Origin: Oceanispirochaeta sp. M1
Lineage (GTDB): Bacteria > Spirochaetota > Spirochaetia > DSM-2461
Length of the DNA: 64,000 nucleotides
Assembly: GCF_003346715.1 (NCBI RefSeq)
Contig: NZ_QQPQ01000011.1
Span: 62,001 to 126,000, forward strand
Direction: 5' to 3'
Part shown: positions 29,610 to 39,386 of the stretch, one piece after another
Numbering within the stretch: position 1 is the stretch's first letter
How the letters are laid out: every line of letters starts with the position of its first letter
The notes under the pieces: generated by a model
Told to the model about the DNA's origin: nothing
The model's database searches: none
What the model saw: the letters and a program-made list of their open reading frames with translations, nothing else
Program-made: the position numbers and the translations under genes

Positions 29610-29697
29610 TATTTACTCCTATAAATGGTATCAGGGTATATTTGCCTTTCTTCATAAATATTATTAGTTTAAACCCCTGAGAAGAATTTGAATACTG

Positions 29698-29754
29698 CCA
29701 ATGCAAGTAACATTGCCCTGGCAACTTGCTGTCTCACAGGCCTGAGGGCATTGG
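29698..29754. other. Possible three-way-junction structured element
   Basis: CCAATGC (29698-29704) pairs with GCATTGG (29748-29754) and encloses two small hairpins: CAAG/CTTG with an inner TTGC/GCAA, and CTCA/TGAG around CAGGCC. It is the only structured part of the 277-base gap between pepF and trxA. It matches no riboswitch consensus I know. It could be a leader of either divergent gene or a dispersed repeat. Confidence 0.4.
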
Positions 29755-29822
29755 AAGATTTGCATTTTCAATGGTATTAAGATTAGAATAATTAGAAAAT
29801 GTTGATTTCTTGAAAAACAGGC

Positions 29823-29849
29823 TTGACTCTTTGAAGTATATTTTATAAA
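29823..29849 (+). promoter_or_regulatory. Putative trxA promoter
   Basis: TTGACT (29823-29828) and TATAAA (29844-29849) with a 15-base spacer, 38 bases before the trxA ATG. The spacer is short, but the region up to 29870 is almost pure A/T and there are alternative -10 choices (TATATA) a few bases on. Confidence 0.5.
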
Positions 29850-29886
29850 TTATATATATAGTTAATTGAATATTAGGAGGCCTAAA

Positions 29887-30243
29887 ATGGCAAAGCATAT
29901 TACTAAACAAGATTTCGTAGATACTATTTTTGATTTTGAGAATGAAAAAGATTGGAAATTCAAGGGTGATCTTCCTTGTATCATAGACTTTTATGCAGAC
30001 TGGTGTGGACCCTGTAAAATGGTAGCTCCTGTACTGGATGAACTCTCAACAGAGTTTGAAGGTAAAATGAATGTATTTAAAGTAGATACAGAAGCAGAGC
30101 AGGAATTGGCCGGAGCTTTCGGTGTTCAGAGTATTCCTTCAATCCTTTTTATTCCTAAAGAAGGTAAACCCCAGATGGCACAGGGAGCTCTTCCCAAGGA
30201 TTCTTTCCTTTCTGCCATGAAAGACATTCTTAACGTAGAGTAG
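29887..30243 (+). CDS. trxA: Thioredoxin
   Basis: About 118 residues with the active site W39-C-G-P-C43 in FYADWCGPCKM and cis-Pro in QSIPSIL. It reduces cytoplasmic disulfides. A longer reading from a TTG at 29866 is possible, but the perfect AGGAGG (29875-29880) sits 6 bases before the ATG at 29887 and inside that extension, so 29887 is the start. Confidence 0.95.
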   Translation: MAKHITKQDFVDTIFDFENEKDWKFKGDLPCIIDFYADWCGPCKMVAPVLDELSTEFEGKMNVFKVDTEAEQELAGAFGVQSIPSILFIPKEGKPQMAQGALPKDSFLSAMKDILNVE

Positions 30244-30272
30244 TTGCCGACCTTGCGGTGAGGGGTTATAAT
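30244..30272 (+). promoter_or_regulatory. Putative promoter of the ankyrin operon
   Basis: TTGCCG (30244-30249), a 17-base spacer and a perfect TATAAT (30267-30272). A transcript would start about 28 bases before the ATG at 30307. The leader can form a hairpin CGGGA/TCCCG (about 30276-30302) that holds the AGGAGG ribosome-binding site in its loop. Confidence 0.6.
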
Positions 30273-30306
30273 ATACGGGAGCTCAACTCAGGAGGGTTCC
30301 CGCATA

Positions 30307-32592
30307 ATGAATAAAACCCGAATCATTCCCCTCATGCTTTTATTATTTTTTTCAATTCAGTCCTCTTTTGCCGGTGATGAAGATTCTCCGGCTGTAAAGA
30401 GGACTTTTTTTTCGTCTGAATCTATTGATAAGCAGGATAGTCGAGGGCGTACATCACTGATGAGAGCATTCCGCAGGCAGGATGAGGCAACGGCCTATTT
30501 ACTGCTGAATTCGGATGCGGATACGGGTCTGCAGGATAATAACGGGCAGACAGCCCTGTATTATGCCCTGCAGTTCAGTGAAAACGAAGAACTTCTTGAG
30601 ATGCTTCTGGAAATGATCCATCTTCAGGAGGGTAGTCTTAATATCAGAGATAAGAAGGGGAGAACTCCTCTTGAAGTCTTTGTAGCCAGGGGCAGGAATC
30701 CTCTTTTTCTCTCTTCTCTGGGACAGGCAGGGGTGGAAGCTCTCTCCTCATACCGGGGAGAAAACCTTCTTTTTTCCGCCATCAGGCGTAATGAGCCTTT
30801 TAAATTACAGATTCTTGAAGAGCTTGTATGGATCGGTTACTCCCTGGACACCCTGAACAGCAGCGGTAGAACCCCCTCCCGGGAAGCCGGATTTCTCGGA
30901 GATGAAGACTCTGTAGAACTCCTTGAAAATATCAGAATTAGTTTAAGTGAAGAACTGATACACAGTCTCTATTTTTCAGGAAGCGAACTGACAATTTCTG
31001 AGGTGGAAGAGAGACTTCTCCGGGGTGCTTCACCCTCATACAGGAGTGAGCAGGGATTTACATCCTGTCACTATGCTGTGGCTGCCGGAAGACCGGATAT
31101 CCTTGAGTTTCTCCTGGACTGGGATGATGGTGATAATCCCTTTGCCGAAGACAACCGTGAGCTTATGGAACTGATCATGTTCTTCCCTCTTGATTATGAA
31201 ATTGATACAGCCCTCTCGCTCATGACTGTTCTGCTGAATCAGGGGCTGCCTGTTAATATCAGAAACGAAGACGGTATTACTCTACTGAATGCCGGGATAC
31301 GTCATTCAGAAGAGCTGGCATCACTGCTGCTGAACCGTGGTGCCGATCCAAACCGGAGAGATCCGGGCGGCGTCTCACCCATGATGACTGCCTTAACCAG
31401 ACCCCTTTATTCAGAGGGCACTCTTCTTGAGGAACTTGCCGCAGCAGGTGCAGAACTTGATGTCCGGGATGAAAAGGGTGGAGATATTCTCAGCTATGCC
31501 ATCCTATATGGTCAGGGAACTCCCGTAATAAAGAGGCTTCTGGACCTGGGGATCGATGCGGATGCCCGGGATGATTTCGGTACACCCGGTTTTTTCTGGG
31601 CTGCGGCTTTTTCTTCGGATAAGAGTCTCAATACATATCTTATGTCAGAAAATAACAGATTTCTGTGGCGGGATAAGGATGGCTGGACTCCTCTGATGGG
31701 AGCCCTGAATTTTGCCAATACTCCCGAAGTAGTGGAAGCACTTGCCCGGTTTTATCCTGATGGAAGAATGTCTGACGGAACCGGTCGTGATCTGAACTTA
31801 TTCAAAGAGCGGTACAAACAGTATTATAATGACCAGTCACTCCCGGCACTGGAACAACTGCTTGATCGTAGAATCTATCCAGCCCTTGCAATTCCTTACG
31901 AATCTGATCCCGATGAAGAACTCAGGTATATACTGCAATTTGGTTCTGACCCTGAGATGATTTCTCTTTTTATTGATGAAGGTGCCGACCCGGCGGCTTA
32001 TTATGCCGATGGATTCACAGCTTTGATGACGGCAGTTGCCTTTAATTCCTATGAGATGACAGAAACTCTTCTTGACGCCGGAGCGCCTGTATTTGACACA
32101 ACTCCCTACGGCTGGACAGCTCTGCATCTGGCTTCCTGGCAGAGAGATTCAAAAACTGCCGCCCTGCTGATAGACAAAGGCTGGGATGTTAATATCAGAG
32201 ATTTTGATAACTGGACTCCTCTCCACTGGGCTGCCAGGAATGCTGCGTCAGCAGATTATCTGCAGACTCTCTTTGACAGGGGAGCGGATTCTGCACTGAT
32301 TACATATAGAAAAGATACAGCCCTGCATCTGGCCTGTTCGGCCTGGGTCTCTCCTTTGTCCGGCAGTCTGGCTGTTCTCCTGGATCAAGGTGTCGAGATT
32401 GATGCTGTAAATGTTTTAGGTGAGACAGCTTTGATGCTTGCAGCGGGTATGGGATATTATGATAGCTGTATCAATCTGCTTGAAGCCGGAGCTGATGCCG
32501 AAATAACAGACAGTCAGGGTGAGACTGCCTCTACCCGTGCCTATAAAAATGGACACTATGAACTTGCTGAAATGTTGCTTAAAATGGAGTAA
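30307..32592 (+). CDS. Exported ankyrin-repeat protein
   Basis: A 761-residue protein with a signal peptide (cleavage near SSFAGD, residue 22) and ankyrin repeats through most of its length. Good examples are DSRGRTSLMRAFRRQDEA near residue 45, DGITLLNAGIRHSEELASLLL near 325, DGFTALMTAVAFNSYEMTE near 570 and the last four units up to the C terminus. Middle units are degenerate. No catalytic domain is visible, so it is a scaffold outside the cytoplasm. The stop overlaps the next ATG by 1 base. Confidence 0.9.
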   Translation: MNKTRIIPLMLLLFFSIQSSFAGDEDSPAVKRTFFSSESIDKQDSRGRTSLMRAFRRQDEATAYLLLNSDADTGLQDNNGQTALYYALQFSENEELLEMLLEMIHLQEGSLNIRDKKGRTPLEVFVARGRNPLFLSSLGQAGVEALSSYRGENLLFSAIRRNEPFKLQILEELVWIGYSLDTLNSSGRTPSREAGFLGDEDSVELLENIRISLSEELIHSLYFSGSELTISEVEERLLRGASPSYRSEQGFTSCHYAVAAGRPDILEFLLDWDDGDNPFAEDNRELMELIMFFPLDYEIDTALSLMTVLLNQGLPVNIRNEDGITLLNAGIRHSEELASLLLNRGADPNRRDPGGVSPMMTALTRPLYSEGTLLEELAAAGAELDVRDEKGGDILSYAILYGQGTPVIKRLLDLGIDADARDDFGTPGFFWAAAFSSDKSLNTYLMSENNRFLWRDKDGWTPLMGALNFANTPEVVEALARFYPDGRMSDGTGRDLNLFKERYKQYYNDQSLPALEQLLDRRIYPALAIPYESDPDEELRYILQFGSDPEMISLFIDEGADPAAYYADGFTALMTAVAFNSYEMTETLLDAGAPVFDTTPYGWTALHLASWQRDSKTAALLIDKGWDVNIRDFDNWTPLHWAARNAASADYLQTLFDRGADSALITYRKDTALHLACSAWVSPLSGSLAVLLDQGVEIDAVNVLGETALMLAAGMGYYDSCINLLEAGADAEITDSQGETASTRAYKNGHYELAEMLLKME

Positions 32593-33344
32593 TGATGAAA
32601 AAAAGAAATATCTACAAGATGGATGATATCCTGCTCTTTCTCTCTCTTGCCATGCTGGCGCTTCTGGTCTTTATTTCCTGGGACTGGCTAAGTATTTTCA
32701 AGGAAGCTGAAAATCTTACAGCGTTTCTGTTGATGGCTCCCGAGGTTCTCGGTGCAAGGCTGTATCCCGTAATTATGTATGGATTAGCGGCTGTTACTGC
32801 CCAGATCATCGGTCGATATATTCGCTTTTTAGAAAAGAAGAGCCTTTTGATCCTTGATGAACTGGAAAAGTCTTCAAAAATCAGGGTAAGTGATCTCTGT
32901 ATGAAGCTGGGAATGAGTCAGGCAAAGGTTAAAAAACTTGTTGTTAAACTCAGTAGAGTTCCCTCCCTGGGGATTGAGCTTGATGGAGAGCGGGTCATAC
33001 AGAAAAGGGTCTCTAATATATCTGTGAAGGATAATCATTCCTTTAATTCTAATGAAAATAGTACCCCTGACAGCAAAGATAAAGGAATCCCCGAAGATAT
33101 GGCAGAAGCCTTTATGAGAGGAGATCTTCCTCCCCAGTTCAAAGCAGCCATGAAATCCGGCGGGGCCGTAAGCCGTGCAGCAGGAGTTGCTGCGGGTCTA
33201 GCCGATGGCGAAAGCAGTAAAAAGAAAGGTCTTCCCTTACCCCTTCTTATTTTTCTCTTTTTTACTCCCCTGTGGCCTGTGGCCGTATTTCTGATATTCA
33301 GATCATCAATGAAGAATATGAAAAGGGCAAATGAGGAAAGCTGA
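32592..33344 (+). CDS. Membrane protein with winged-helix-like domain
   Basis: A 250-residue protein: two membrane helices (about 12-33 and 56-78), a soluble part (about 84-138) that reads like a winged helix-turn-helix (ILDELEKSSKIRVSDLCMKLGMSQAKVKKL), a polar linker, and another hydrophobic helix (214-238). ATG at 32592 or 32595. It is coupled to the ankyrin gene and overlaps the hydrolase gene by 14 bases. It may be a membrane-bound regulator or use the fold for protein contacts; function unknown. Confidence 0.75.
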   Translation: MMKKRNIYKMDDILLFLSLAMLALLVFISWDWLSIFKEAENLTAFLLMAPEVLGARLYPVIMYGLAAVTAQIIGRYIRFLEKKSLLILDELEKSSKIRVSDLCMKLGMSQAKVKKLVVKLSRVPSLGIELDGERVIQKRVSNISVKDNHSFNSNENSTPDSKDKGIPEDMAEAFMRGDLPPQFKAAMKSGGAVSRAAGVAAGLADGESSKKKGLPLPLLIFLFFTPLWPVAVFLIFRSSMKNMKRANEES

Positions 33345-34383
33345 TTTCTTCATTCCGATCTTCATAATTTTCTCTTTCATCATGCTGTGGAGTCAGGGCA
33401 GTCAGGAACCCCTTGATACTGAGTTTACGGCGCTGCGGGCTGAGTCTATCCGTAAGAACCTGATGCCTTTGTTTGAAGAGGATAAGTATCGAGAGCTCAC
33501 ATCTGATGAAGAGATCTTTCTTAAGCATTACTCTGCTGATGATTTCCCCGGAACAGCTCGTATAGGCATGTTCTACTCAAGAGATAAAAAACTGGCAGCC
33601 TATCTGTTCAAGCCGGATACTCCCGCTGTAAAAGGGACGGTATATCTGCTTCACGGCTATCTGGATCATACACTGTCTAACAGATATTTGATTCGATTTC
33701 TATTGGAACAGGGATATGCGGTTCTTGGATTTGACCTGCCGGGGCATGGCCTTTCGGAAGGGGAGCCCGCAGCAATTGATGATTTCAGAGAGTATTCCAC
33801 GGCTTTGGTTCGGTTTTTCAATCATTCAATGAGGCTGAGTAATGAAAAGCTGCCGGGACCCCGTATCGCATTGGCCCACAGCACCGGCTGCTCGGTGATA
33901 ATGGAAACGGTCTCTTTGTATGGGAATATATTTGACCGAATCATCATGGTTTCTCCTCTGGTTCACTCGGTGGGCTGGAGGTATACACCCCTCGGTATCA
34001 GCCTGGCAGAACCCTTTACAGACAGTGTTTTCCGCCGTTTCGGAGGCTCCAGTTCAAACAAGGAACACGAAGATTTCGTTGAACACGGTGATCCCCTTCA
34101 AAGCAGAACAGTGCCCTTTTCATGGATCTATGCCCATGCAGACTGGTTTGACCGTATGGAATTATTGCCGGTGAATGAAGATCTTTCCCTGTCAATAATT
34201 CAGGGTGAAGAGGACAGTGTTGTTGATTTTAAATTCAACATTCCTTTTCTGCTGGAAAAATATCCGGCTGCTGTCATATATAAAATTCCTGAAGGTGAAC
34301 ACAGTCTGTTAAATGAAATTCCTGAAATAAGAGAGTCCGTATTTACTCAGATTCTGGAAATTATTGAGAATCCTCTGAACTAG
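33331..34383 (+). CDS. Exported alpha/beta hydrolase
   Basis: A 350-residue protein with a signal peptide (about 1-22, followed by QGSQEP). The hydrolase fold shows the oxyanion HGYLDH (108-113), a DLPGHGLS segment, the nucleophile elbow A182-H-S184-T-G186, and a late GEHSLLNE with the catalytic His. This is the serine aminopeptidase/monoacylglycerol lipase type. Substrate is likely a lipid or ester in the periplasm. Last gene of the ankyrin operon. Confidence 0.85.
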   Translation: MRKADFFIPIFIIFSFIMLWSQGSQEPLDTEFTALRAESIRKNLMPLFEEDKYRELTSDEEIFLKHYSADDFPGTARIGMFYSRDKKLAAYLFKPDTPAVKGTVYLLHGYLDHTLSNRYLIRFLLEQGYAVLGFDLPGHGLSEGEPAAIDDFREYSTALVRFFNHSMRLSNEKLPGPRIALAHSTGCSVIMETVSLYGNIFDRIIMVSPLVHSVGWRYTPLGISLAEPFTDSVFRRFGGSSSNKEHEDFVEHGDPLQSRTVPFSWIYAHADWFDRMELLPVNEDLSLSIIQGEEDSVVDFKFNIPFLLEKYPAAVIYKIPEGEHSLLNEIPEIRESVFTQILEIIENPLN

Positions 34384-34404
34384 TGAAACCCAGAGCTTCA
34401 TTTA

Positions 34405-34434
34405 TTGACATTCTCTGCCTAAAAAATGAATAAT
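34405..34434 (+). promoter_or_regulatory. Putative fumC promoter
   Basis: A perfect TTGACA (34405-34410), an 18-base spacer and AATAAT (34429-34434) preceded by TG. It lies 33 bases before the ATG at 34468. Confidence 0.6.
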
Positions 34435-34467
34435 TGAACTATCTGAATATGATTTATGGAGAGGCTG

Positions 34468-35856
34468 ATGAGCAATAATGTGAGAACTGAATCTGATTCT
34501 ATGGGGGAAATTAGCCTTCCTTCCGATTCCCTCTGGGGAGCCCAGACCCAGCGAGCTGTAGAAAATTTTGCTGTATCCCCCTTGAGAATCCATCCATTTA
34601 TGCTTCAGGCCCTCTGCCTTATAAAAAAACATGCGGCCCTGTCCAACAGCTCTCTGGGTCTTCTGGATAGAAAACTTGCCGATTCCATAGCCGAAACTGC
34701 AGACAGTATTATCTGCGAAAAAAAAATTGATCAGTTTCCCATAGATGTTTTTCAAACTGGCTCCGGAACATCCTGGAACATGAATATAAATGAAGTTATC
34801 TCAAACCTTTCCAACCTCAGTCTGGGAGGTTCAGTTGGCAGCCGTCAACCAGTTCATCCCAATGACCATGTAAACAAGGGGCAATCTTCAAACGATGTTA
34901 TTCCCTCTGCCATCACACTGGCTAACAGACTTCTCCTTGATAAGACTATAAAGGCAGTTAAGGTTCTGGAGGATTCTTTTTTCAAAAAGGCCGAAGAGTT
35001 TAAAAATGTTCTTAAGCTGGGACGTACTCATCTGCAGGATGCTGTTCCCATGACCCTGGGGCAGGAGTTTTCTGCATTTGCCGTACAGATTAAGCAGGGA
35101 AGAAAGAATCTTGAAGCCATGAAAGAGCCTCTTTCTGAGCTTCCCCTGGGTGGTACTGCCATCGGCACGGGTCTGAATGCCCATCCCGATTTTGCCACTG
35201 CTGCGGTAGAGGGTATTTCAAGTGAAACGGGGATACCTTTCCGGGTAATGGATAATAAGTTCCAGGGAATTTCATTCAGAAGCAGCCAGGTGGACCTTAT
35301 GGGTGTGATCAACTCCATAGCCGTAGACCTTATGAAGATTGCCAATGATCTGAGACTACTTACAAGCGGACCCAGGTCGGGGCTTGGAGAGATAATCCTC
35401 CCCTCACTGCAGCCTGGCAGTTCAATTATGCCCGGTAAAGTTAATCCTGTTATTCCCGAAATGGTTATTCAGGTTTCGGCACATCTTCAGGGAAAAGTGC
35501 TGTCAGTGAGCATTGCCAATCAACATGGTCCTCTCCAGCTGAATATGATGATGCCCCTGATTTCACACGAAACTCTTACTGCATTGGATCTGCTGGCTGA
35601 GACAGACCGTGTTTTTGCTATGAACTGTATTGATGGAATTGAAGCGGAAGAGGGAAATTGTCTCCAGGCCATTGAAGGCTCTCTGGCTATGATTACACCT
35701 GTAGCCCTGACCATCGGCTATGACAAGGCGGCAGAACTGGCCCATAAAGCTTATATGGAGAAACGTCCTGTAAGGGAGGTTCTCTATGAGTCAGGTCTGC
35801 TTTCCAGAGAAGAGGTGGACCGTCTGCTTGATCCTTCGGGAATGACAGGAGAGTAG
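34468..35856 (+). CDS. fumC: Class II fumarate hydratase
   Basis: About 462 residues of the fumarase/aspartase superfamily. Seen: FQTGSGTSWNMNINEV, VHPNDHVNKGQSSNDV, LGRTHLQDAVPMTLGQE and the signature loop PGSSIMPGKVNP. The HPNDHVN site and the GGTAIGTGLN block favour fumarase; LQDAVPMTLGQEF is also seen in aspartases, so aspartate ammonia-lyase is a minority alternative. ATG 34468 is preferred over 34456 because GGAG (34458-34461) lies 6 bases upstream of it. Confidence 0.82.
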   Translation: MSNNVRTESDSMGEISLPSDSLWGAQTQRAVENFAVSPLRIHPFMLQALCLIKKHAALSNSSLGLLDRKLADSIAETADSIICEKKIDQFPIDVFQTGSGTSWNMNINEVISNLSNLSLGGSVGSRQPVHPNDHVNKGQSSNDVIPSAITLANRLLLDKTIKAVKVLEDSFFKKAEEFKNVLKLGRTHLQDAVPMTLGQEFSAFAVQIKQGRKNLEAMKEPLSELPLGGTAIGTGLNAHPDFATAAVEGISSETGIPFRVMDNKFQGISFRSSQVDLMGVINSIAVDLMKIANDLRLLTSGPRSGLGEIILPSLQPGSSIMPGKVNPVIPEMVIQVSAHLQGKVLSVSIANQHGPLQLNMMMPLISHETLTALDLLAETDRVFAMNCIDGIEAEEGNCLQAIEGSLAMITPVALTIGYDKAAELAHKAYMEKRPVREVLYESGLLSREEVDRLLDPSGMTGE

Positions 35857-35859
35857 GAA

Positions 35860-35890
35860 CTGCGGGCTGTTCAGCCCGCAGATATTTTTA
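35860..35890. terminator. Terminator between fumC and rlmG
   Basis: CTGCGGGCTG (35860-35869) pairs with CAGCCCGCAG (35872-35881), followed by ATATTTTTA. It lies 3 bases after the fumC stop and overlaps the end of the convergent methyltransferase gene, so it may serve both. Confidence 0.8.
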
Positions 35891-37048
35891 GCGTCGGCAG
35901 AGGATCAGCTTGAACTTTCTGTTCTCCCGGACCACTGCGACAGACTCAAAGTTTTCATTAAGAATATTTCCATACCCCAGCCCTGCATTCATAACAAACA
36001 GGCTCAAGCCATTTTTCTTCAAGACCCTGGCCGAATCTCTGATAAAGGCAAATCCTGTCTCTACCGAAACCGTATGTCCACGGTGAAAGGGAGGATTGCA
36101 GACCACCAGATCAGTGCTTCCCGATTCAACTCCTTCCAGAATATTGCCCTGAATAATACTGCATTTCTGAAGAAGCCCGAGATTTCGGGCATTATATTCG
36201 GTACAGGCTGTGGCAAGGGCATTATCATCAGTAAGTATAACCCTGGATGCCTCTGATAAAGCCAATGCCTGAAGTCCCAGTATTCCGTAACCGCAGCCCG
36301 GATCTACAATTACAGAGTCCTTATTCAAAGAAGATATCACCCTGGAATTACATTCTGCTGAATAAAGATAATCCAGTAGAAAACGTGTTCCACCGTCCAG
36401 CTTTCCATGAGAAAAGATACCGGGGTAGCTGTAGAAATTCACAGCCCGGTATGTAAAAAAATCAGAATCCGCCGGCTGTACATCCTCTGCAGTCTCTGTA
36501 CTGTCCTCTGTAGAACCGACTGTCATTGTTCCCTCATAATAGCGGGCTTTCTTTACAACACGGGAGTAGGAAGCATCGGGGCAGAATTCCTTTACAGCGT
36601 TGAAAAAAGTTTCAGGCAGATATTTATTCATACCTGCGGCAATAATGGGACAATCTTTTTTTAATTTTGATTTTAGAAGCTTCAGCTGAAATCGAAAGTA
36701 CTCCAGAGACTTGGGTACTTTTACAATGATCAGATCTATTTCTGAATCTTTAAACTCAAGGAGACCTGCAGGGTCGGGTGCCTGTTTGTTATTGAGTTCC
36801 AGGTTTTCCTTTATCTCCCGGATTCCAAGTGATGAATCCTGAATGCCCGCAGCGCAGCAAGAGGCCAGAGCTACTGTAAGGGCCCCATGACTGTCATTGA
36901 CAATCAGAACTTTGGAAGGCTGGATCTCCATTTCCTTAATATGTGTTAACAGATATTCATCTGAAGCATCCCAGGGACGCAGAGATTTATCTTCAGTATT
37001 GAGTATGAGATCGAAATTCCCAAAAGGGGTAGTATATGTATAGTTCAT
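35888..37048 (-). CDS. rlmG: RlmG/RsmC-like rRNA guanine-N2 methyltransferase
   Basis: A 386-residue protein built from an N-terminal catalytically dead methyltransferase-like half (LRPWDASDEYLL near residue 23) and a C-terminal class I SAM domain with VDPGCGYGILGL (248-259) and the N318-P-P-F321 catalytic motif. Length and the WDASDEYLL start fit RlmG (23S rRNA m2G1835); RsmC is the close alternative. Single gene. Confidence 0.7.
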   Translation of the reverse strand: MNYTYTTPFGNFDLILNTEDKSLRPWDASDEYLLTHIKEMEIQPSKVLIVNDSHGALTVALASCCAAGIQDSSLGIREIKENLELNNKQAPDPAGLLEFKDSEIDLIIVKVPKSLEYFRFQLKLLKSKLKKDCPIIAAGMNKYLPETFFNAVKEFCPDASYSRVVKKARYYEGTMTVGSTEDSTETAEDVQPADSDFFTYRAVNFYSYPGIFSHGKLDGGTRFLLDYLYSAECNSRVISSLNKDSVIVDPGCGYGILGLQALALSEASRVILTDDNALATACTEYNARNLGLLQKCSIIQGNILEGVESGSTDLVVCNPPFHRGHTVSVETGFAFIRDSARVLKKNGLSLFVMNAGLGYGNILNENFESVAVVRENRKFKLILCRR

Positions 37049-37069
37049 AACAAAGAGTATAAGCTTATT

Positions 37070-37094
37070 CAGCCCTTCCTGTCTGTGAAGGCTG
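37070..37094. terminator. Hairpin after the chemoreceptor gene
   Basis: CAGCCCTTC and GAAGGCTG pair with one bulged C, over an 8-base loop, between the chemoreceptor stop (37118) and the rlmG start (37048). No clear T-run on the minus strand. Confidence 0.45.
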
Positions 37095-37117
37095 AGAATT
37101 AGCTCCCGGGAATATTA

Positions 37118-39295
37118 CTAAAACTCTTCAAAATCAGAACTGTCAGAATCTTTATCTTTAGTGTATCCGGGTGTCAATTGTGTTTCACCCTCTAAATCCA
37201 TACCGAAATCCATTGAGTCCAATGGATCTTTCTCTTCTTCCTCCTCTTTTACGGGAGGCTTATCCTCTTTGGGAACAGCCGCAGCTTTAACTTTCGACTT
37301 ACTTGTCCCGGGGGCTGGAGGAGTCGACCCAGGGTCAGTTGCAGAACTGACTGCAGCCGGAGACTGCCGGATAGGTTCAGTTACGCTGTCTCCGCCTTTG
37401 TCTAATTTGAAAAATTGTATCTTTTCACTAAGCATTTTGGCCTGTGCGGCCAGTTCTTCGGATGTTGAAGCTATCTCTTCAGAAGACGAAGCATTCTGCC
37501 GGGTTACCTGATCCAATTGGGTGAGTGCAGAATTTACCTGACCCATGCCATGACTCTGTTCCATACTTGCAGCCGAAATCTCTTCCACAAGTTCAGTTGT
37601 CTTATCAACTTCCTCAACAAGTGATTCAATCATTGAACCTGCTTTCTCGGCCACTGCAAGTGAATCGTGTGACAGTTCAGTAATGGTAACAGCTGAACTC
37701 TGGCTTATTTCGGCCAGCTTTCTGACTTCTGATGCTACAACGGCAAATCCTTTACCCGCTTCTCCGGCTCTGGCTGCCTCGATGGCGGCATTAAGGGCCA
37801 GCATATTTGTCTGGCTTGCGATATCACTGACAATTCCGATCTTTTCGGAAATCTCTTTCATGGCTTCTACGGTATGATGTACAGCTTCACCGCTCTCCTT
37901 GGCCTTGGCCGATACATCTTCTGCAATGATTCTTGTCTTTTGAGCATTGTCACTGTTCTGATCGACACTGGATGACATCTCTTCCATTGAAGCTGAGACT
38001 TCCTCAGCCGATGAGGCCTGTTCTGTGGCACCTGCAGAGAGCTGTTGTGAACTGCTGGAGAGTTCCTGGCTACCGCTGCTTACATTATCTGCTGAATCCT
38101 GTACGGCTGTAATTATCTCTCTGAGTTTCATATTGGTGGCGTAGAACACTCTGTTCAAATCGCCTAATTCATCTTTTCTTGTTGATTTATCGGCTGCACT
38201 GAGATCTCCGTTGCGGAGCCTTTCGCCCATGGCAATATTCTCGGAAATAGCATATAAAATGCTTCTTGAGAGCATAAAAGCAACAAATGCAGAGATCAGT
38301 ACAGTGAAAATAATGATGATTATATAAAAAATTATTGTGGACTTAATAATTCTTGTCAGATCATCCATTTCGATGTTTTTTCTCTGTTCCTGGAAATTTC
38401 CAAGCTGATCCAGATAATCTCTCATTATTCCAAATTCTTTAAAACCTGTATCAATAGCTTTTTTTCTTTCTGCCTTATTCTGGTAGATTGCATCTTCCGC
38501 CAGGAATATTTTTTTATTTGTCTCTTCCCAGATTGTATAATAGTCCCGGAATTGATTATAAGAATCACCACTGTTTCTGCCCGAAAGTCCGGCAGCCCTG
38601 AGGTAACGTTCTCCAGTCTGCTGAATATTCTCTTCATTGCTGAGTTTCAATGTATCCAGTTCTTCTTTGCCCGCAGCAGATTTTGACTGAACAAGGGCCA
38701 GATAGGCCTGATAAGCATCTCGATCACCATTCAGGACAAGTGAAAGCGCTGTTTCCAGGTTTCTCCTTCCGGCTGCAGATACATTTGCTGCCAGCATTCG
38801 TTCTATCTGCTCACCCAGTAGATTTATCTGTTCTCTCATTACATCAAAAGCCTGTATTGAGTCTTCACTTAACTCTTCAATAAGACCTTCTTCTTCCACT
38901 ATTCTCAGAGATTCATTAATCACTATTCGGCTCTGCACTTCCCAGCTGGCGTAATGAGATCTGAAACTATCCAGAGCGGAGGTCATATCATCAGAAAAAT
39001 CTACAGCAGCCTCTTCCATTCTACTTTTTACCTGGTCCAGATTTTCCCTGTTGATTCCATCCTGTTTCTGAACTTCTTCTTTGCTGTGTGCTTTAAGGGC
39101 TTCCTGTTCACTGAGGATGGCCTGGTAGGCATCTCTATCGGCATTTAAAATCAGTACCAGATCTTCCTGGAAATGATTCAGATGCCCCATGTCTGACTGT
39201 ATTCTTAGAAAACTAAGTATTCCGATGAGCATTATAAATAAAATACCCAGGATCGGTATACCTGTTAATAGTGAGAATTGTGATCGCAGTTTCAT
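37118..39295 (-). CDS. Methyl-accepting chemotaxis protein with doubled helical sensor
   Basis: A 725-residue chemoreceptor. Membrane helix (about 8-30), an all-helical periplasmic region (about 35-310), membrane helix (about 318-342), HAMP (about 342-395), signalling domain with the tip [29 protein letters not shown], and an unusual Pro/Lys/Glu/Asp-rich tail (about 625-725). The sensor holds the DRDAYQA motif twice (residues about 53 and 193), which suggests two stacked four-helix modules as in HBM sensors. GGAGG lies before the ATG. Confidence 0.92.
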   Translation of the reverse strand: MKLRSQFSLLTGIPILGILFIMLIGILSFLRIQSDMGHLNHFQEDLVLILNADRDAYQAILSEQEALKAHSKEEVQKQDGINRENLDQVKSRMEEAAVDFSDDMTSALDSFRSHYASWEVQSRIVINESLRIVEEEGLIEELSEDSIQAFDVMREQINLLGEQIERMLAANVSAAGRRNLETALSLVLNGDRDAYQAYLALVQSKSAAGKEELDTLKLSNEENIQQTGERYLRAAGLSGRNSGDSYNQFRDYYTIWEETNKKIFLAEDAIYQNKAERKKAIDTGFKEFGIMRDYLDQLGNFQEQRKNIEMDDLTRIIKSTIIFYIIIIIFTVLISAFVAFMLSRSILYAISENIAMGERLRNGDLSAADKSTRKDELGDLNRVFYATNMKLREIITAVQDSADNVSSGSQELSSSSQQLSAGATEQASSAEEVSASMEEMSSSVDQNSDNAQKTRIIAEDVSAKAKESGEAVHHTVEAMKEISEKIGIVSDIASQTNMLALNAAIEAARAGEAGKGFAVVASEVRKLAEISQSSAVTITELSHDSLAVAEKAGSMIESLVEEVDKTTELVEEISAASMEQSHGMGQVNSALTQLDQVTRQNASSSEEIASTSEELAAQAKMLSEKIQFFKLDKGGDSVTEPIRQSPAAVSSATDPGSTPPAPGTSKSKVKAAAVPKEDKPPVKEEEEEKDPLDSMDFGMDLEGETQLTPGYTKDKDSDSSDFEEF

Positions 39296-39386
39296 AATAG
39301 AAAGCCTCCGCTCTCATTAATTATGATCTATATCCCAGTAAATTGGTAATTTTTAGTGACAAAGAGGAGTTTGAATACATGTGTTA

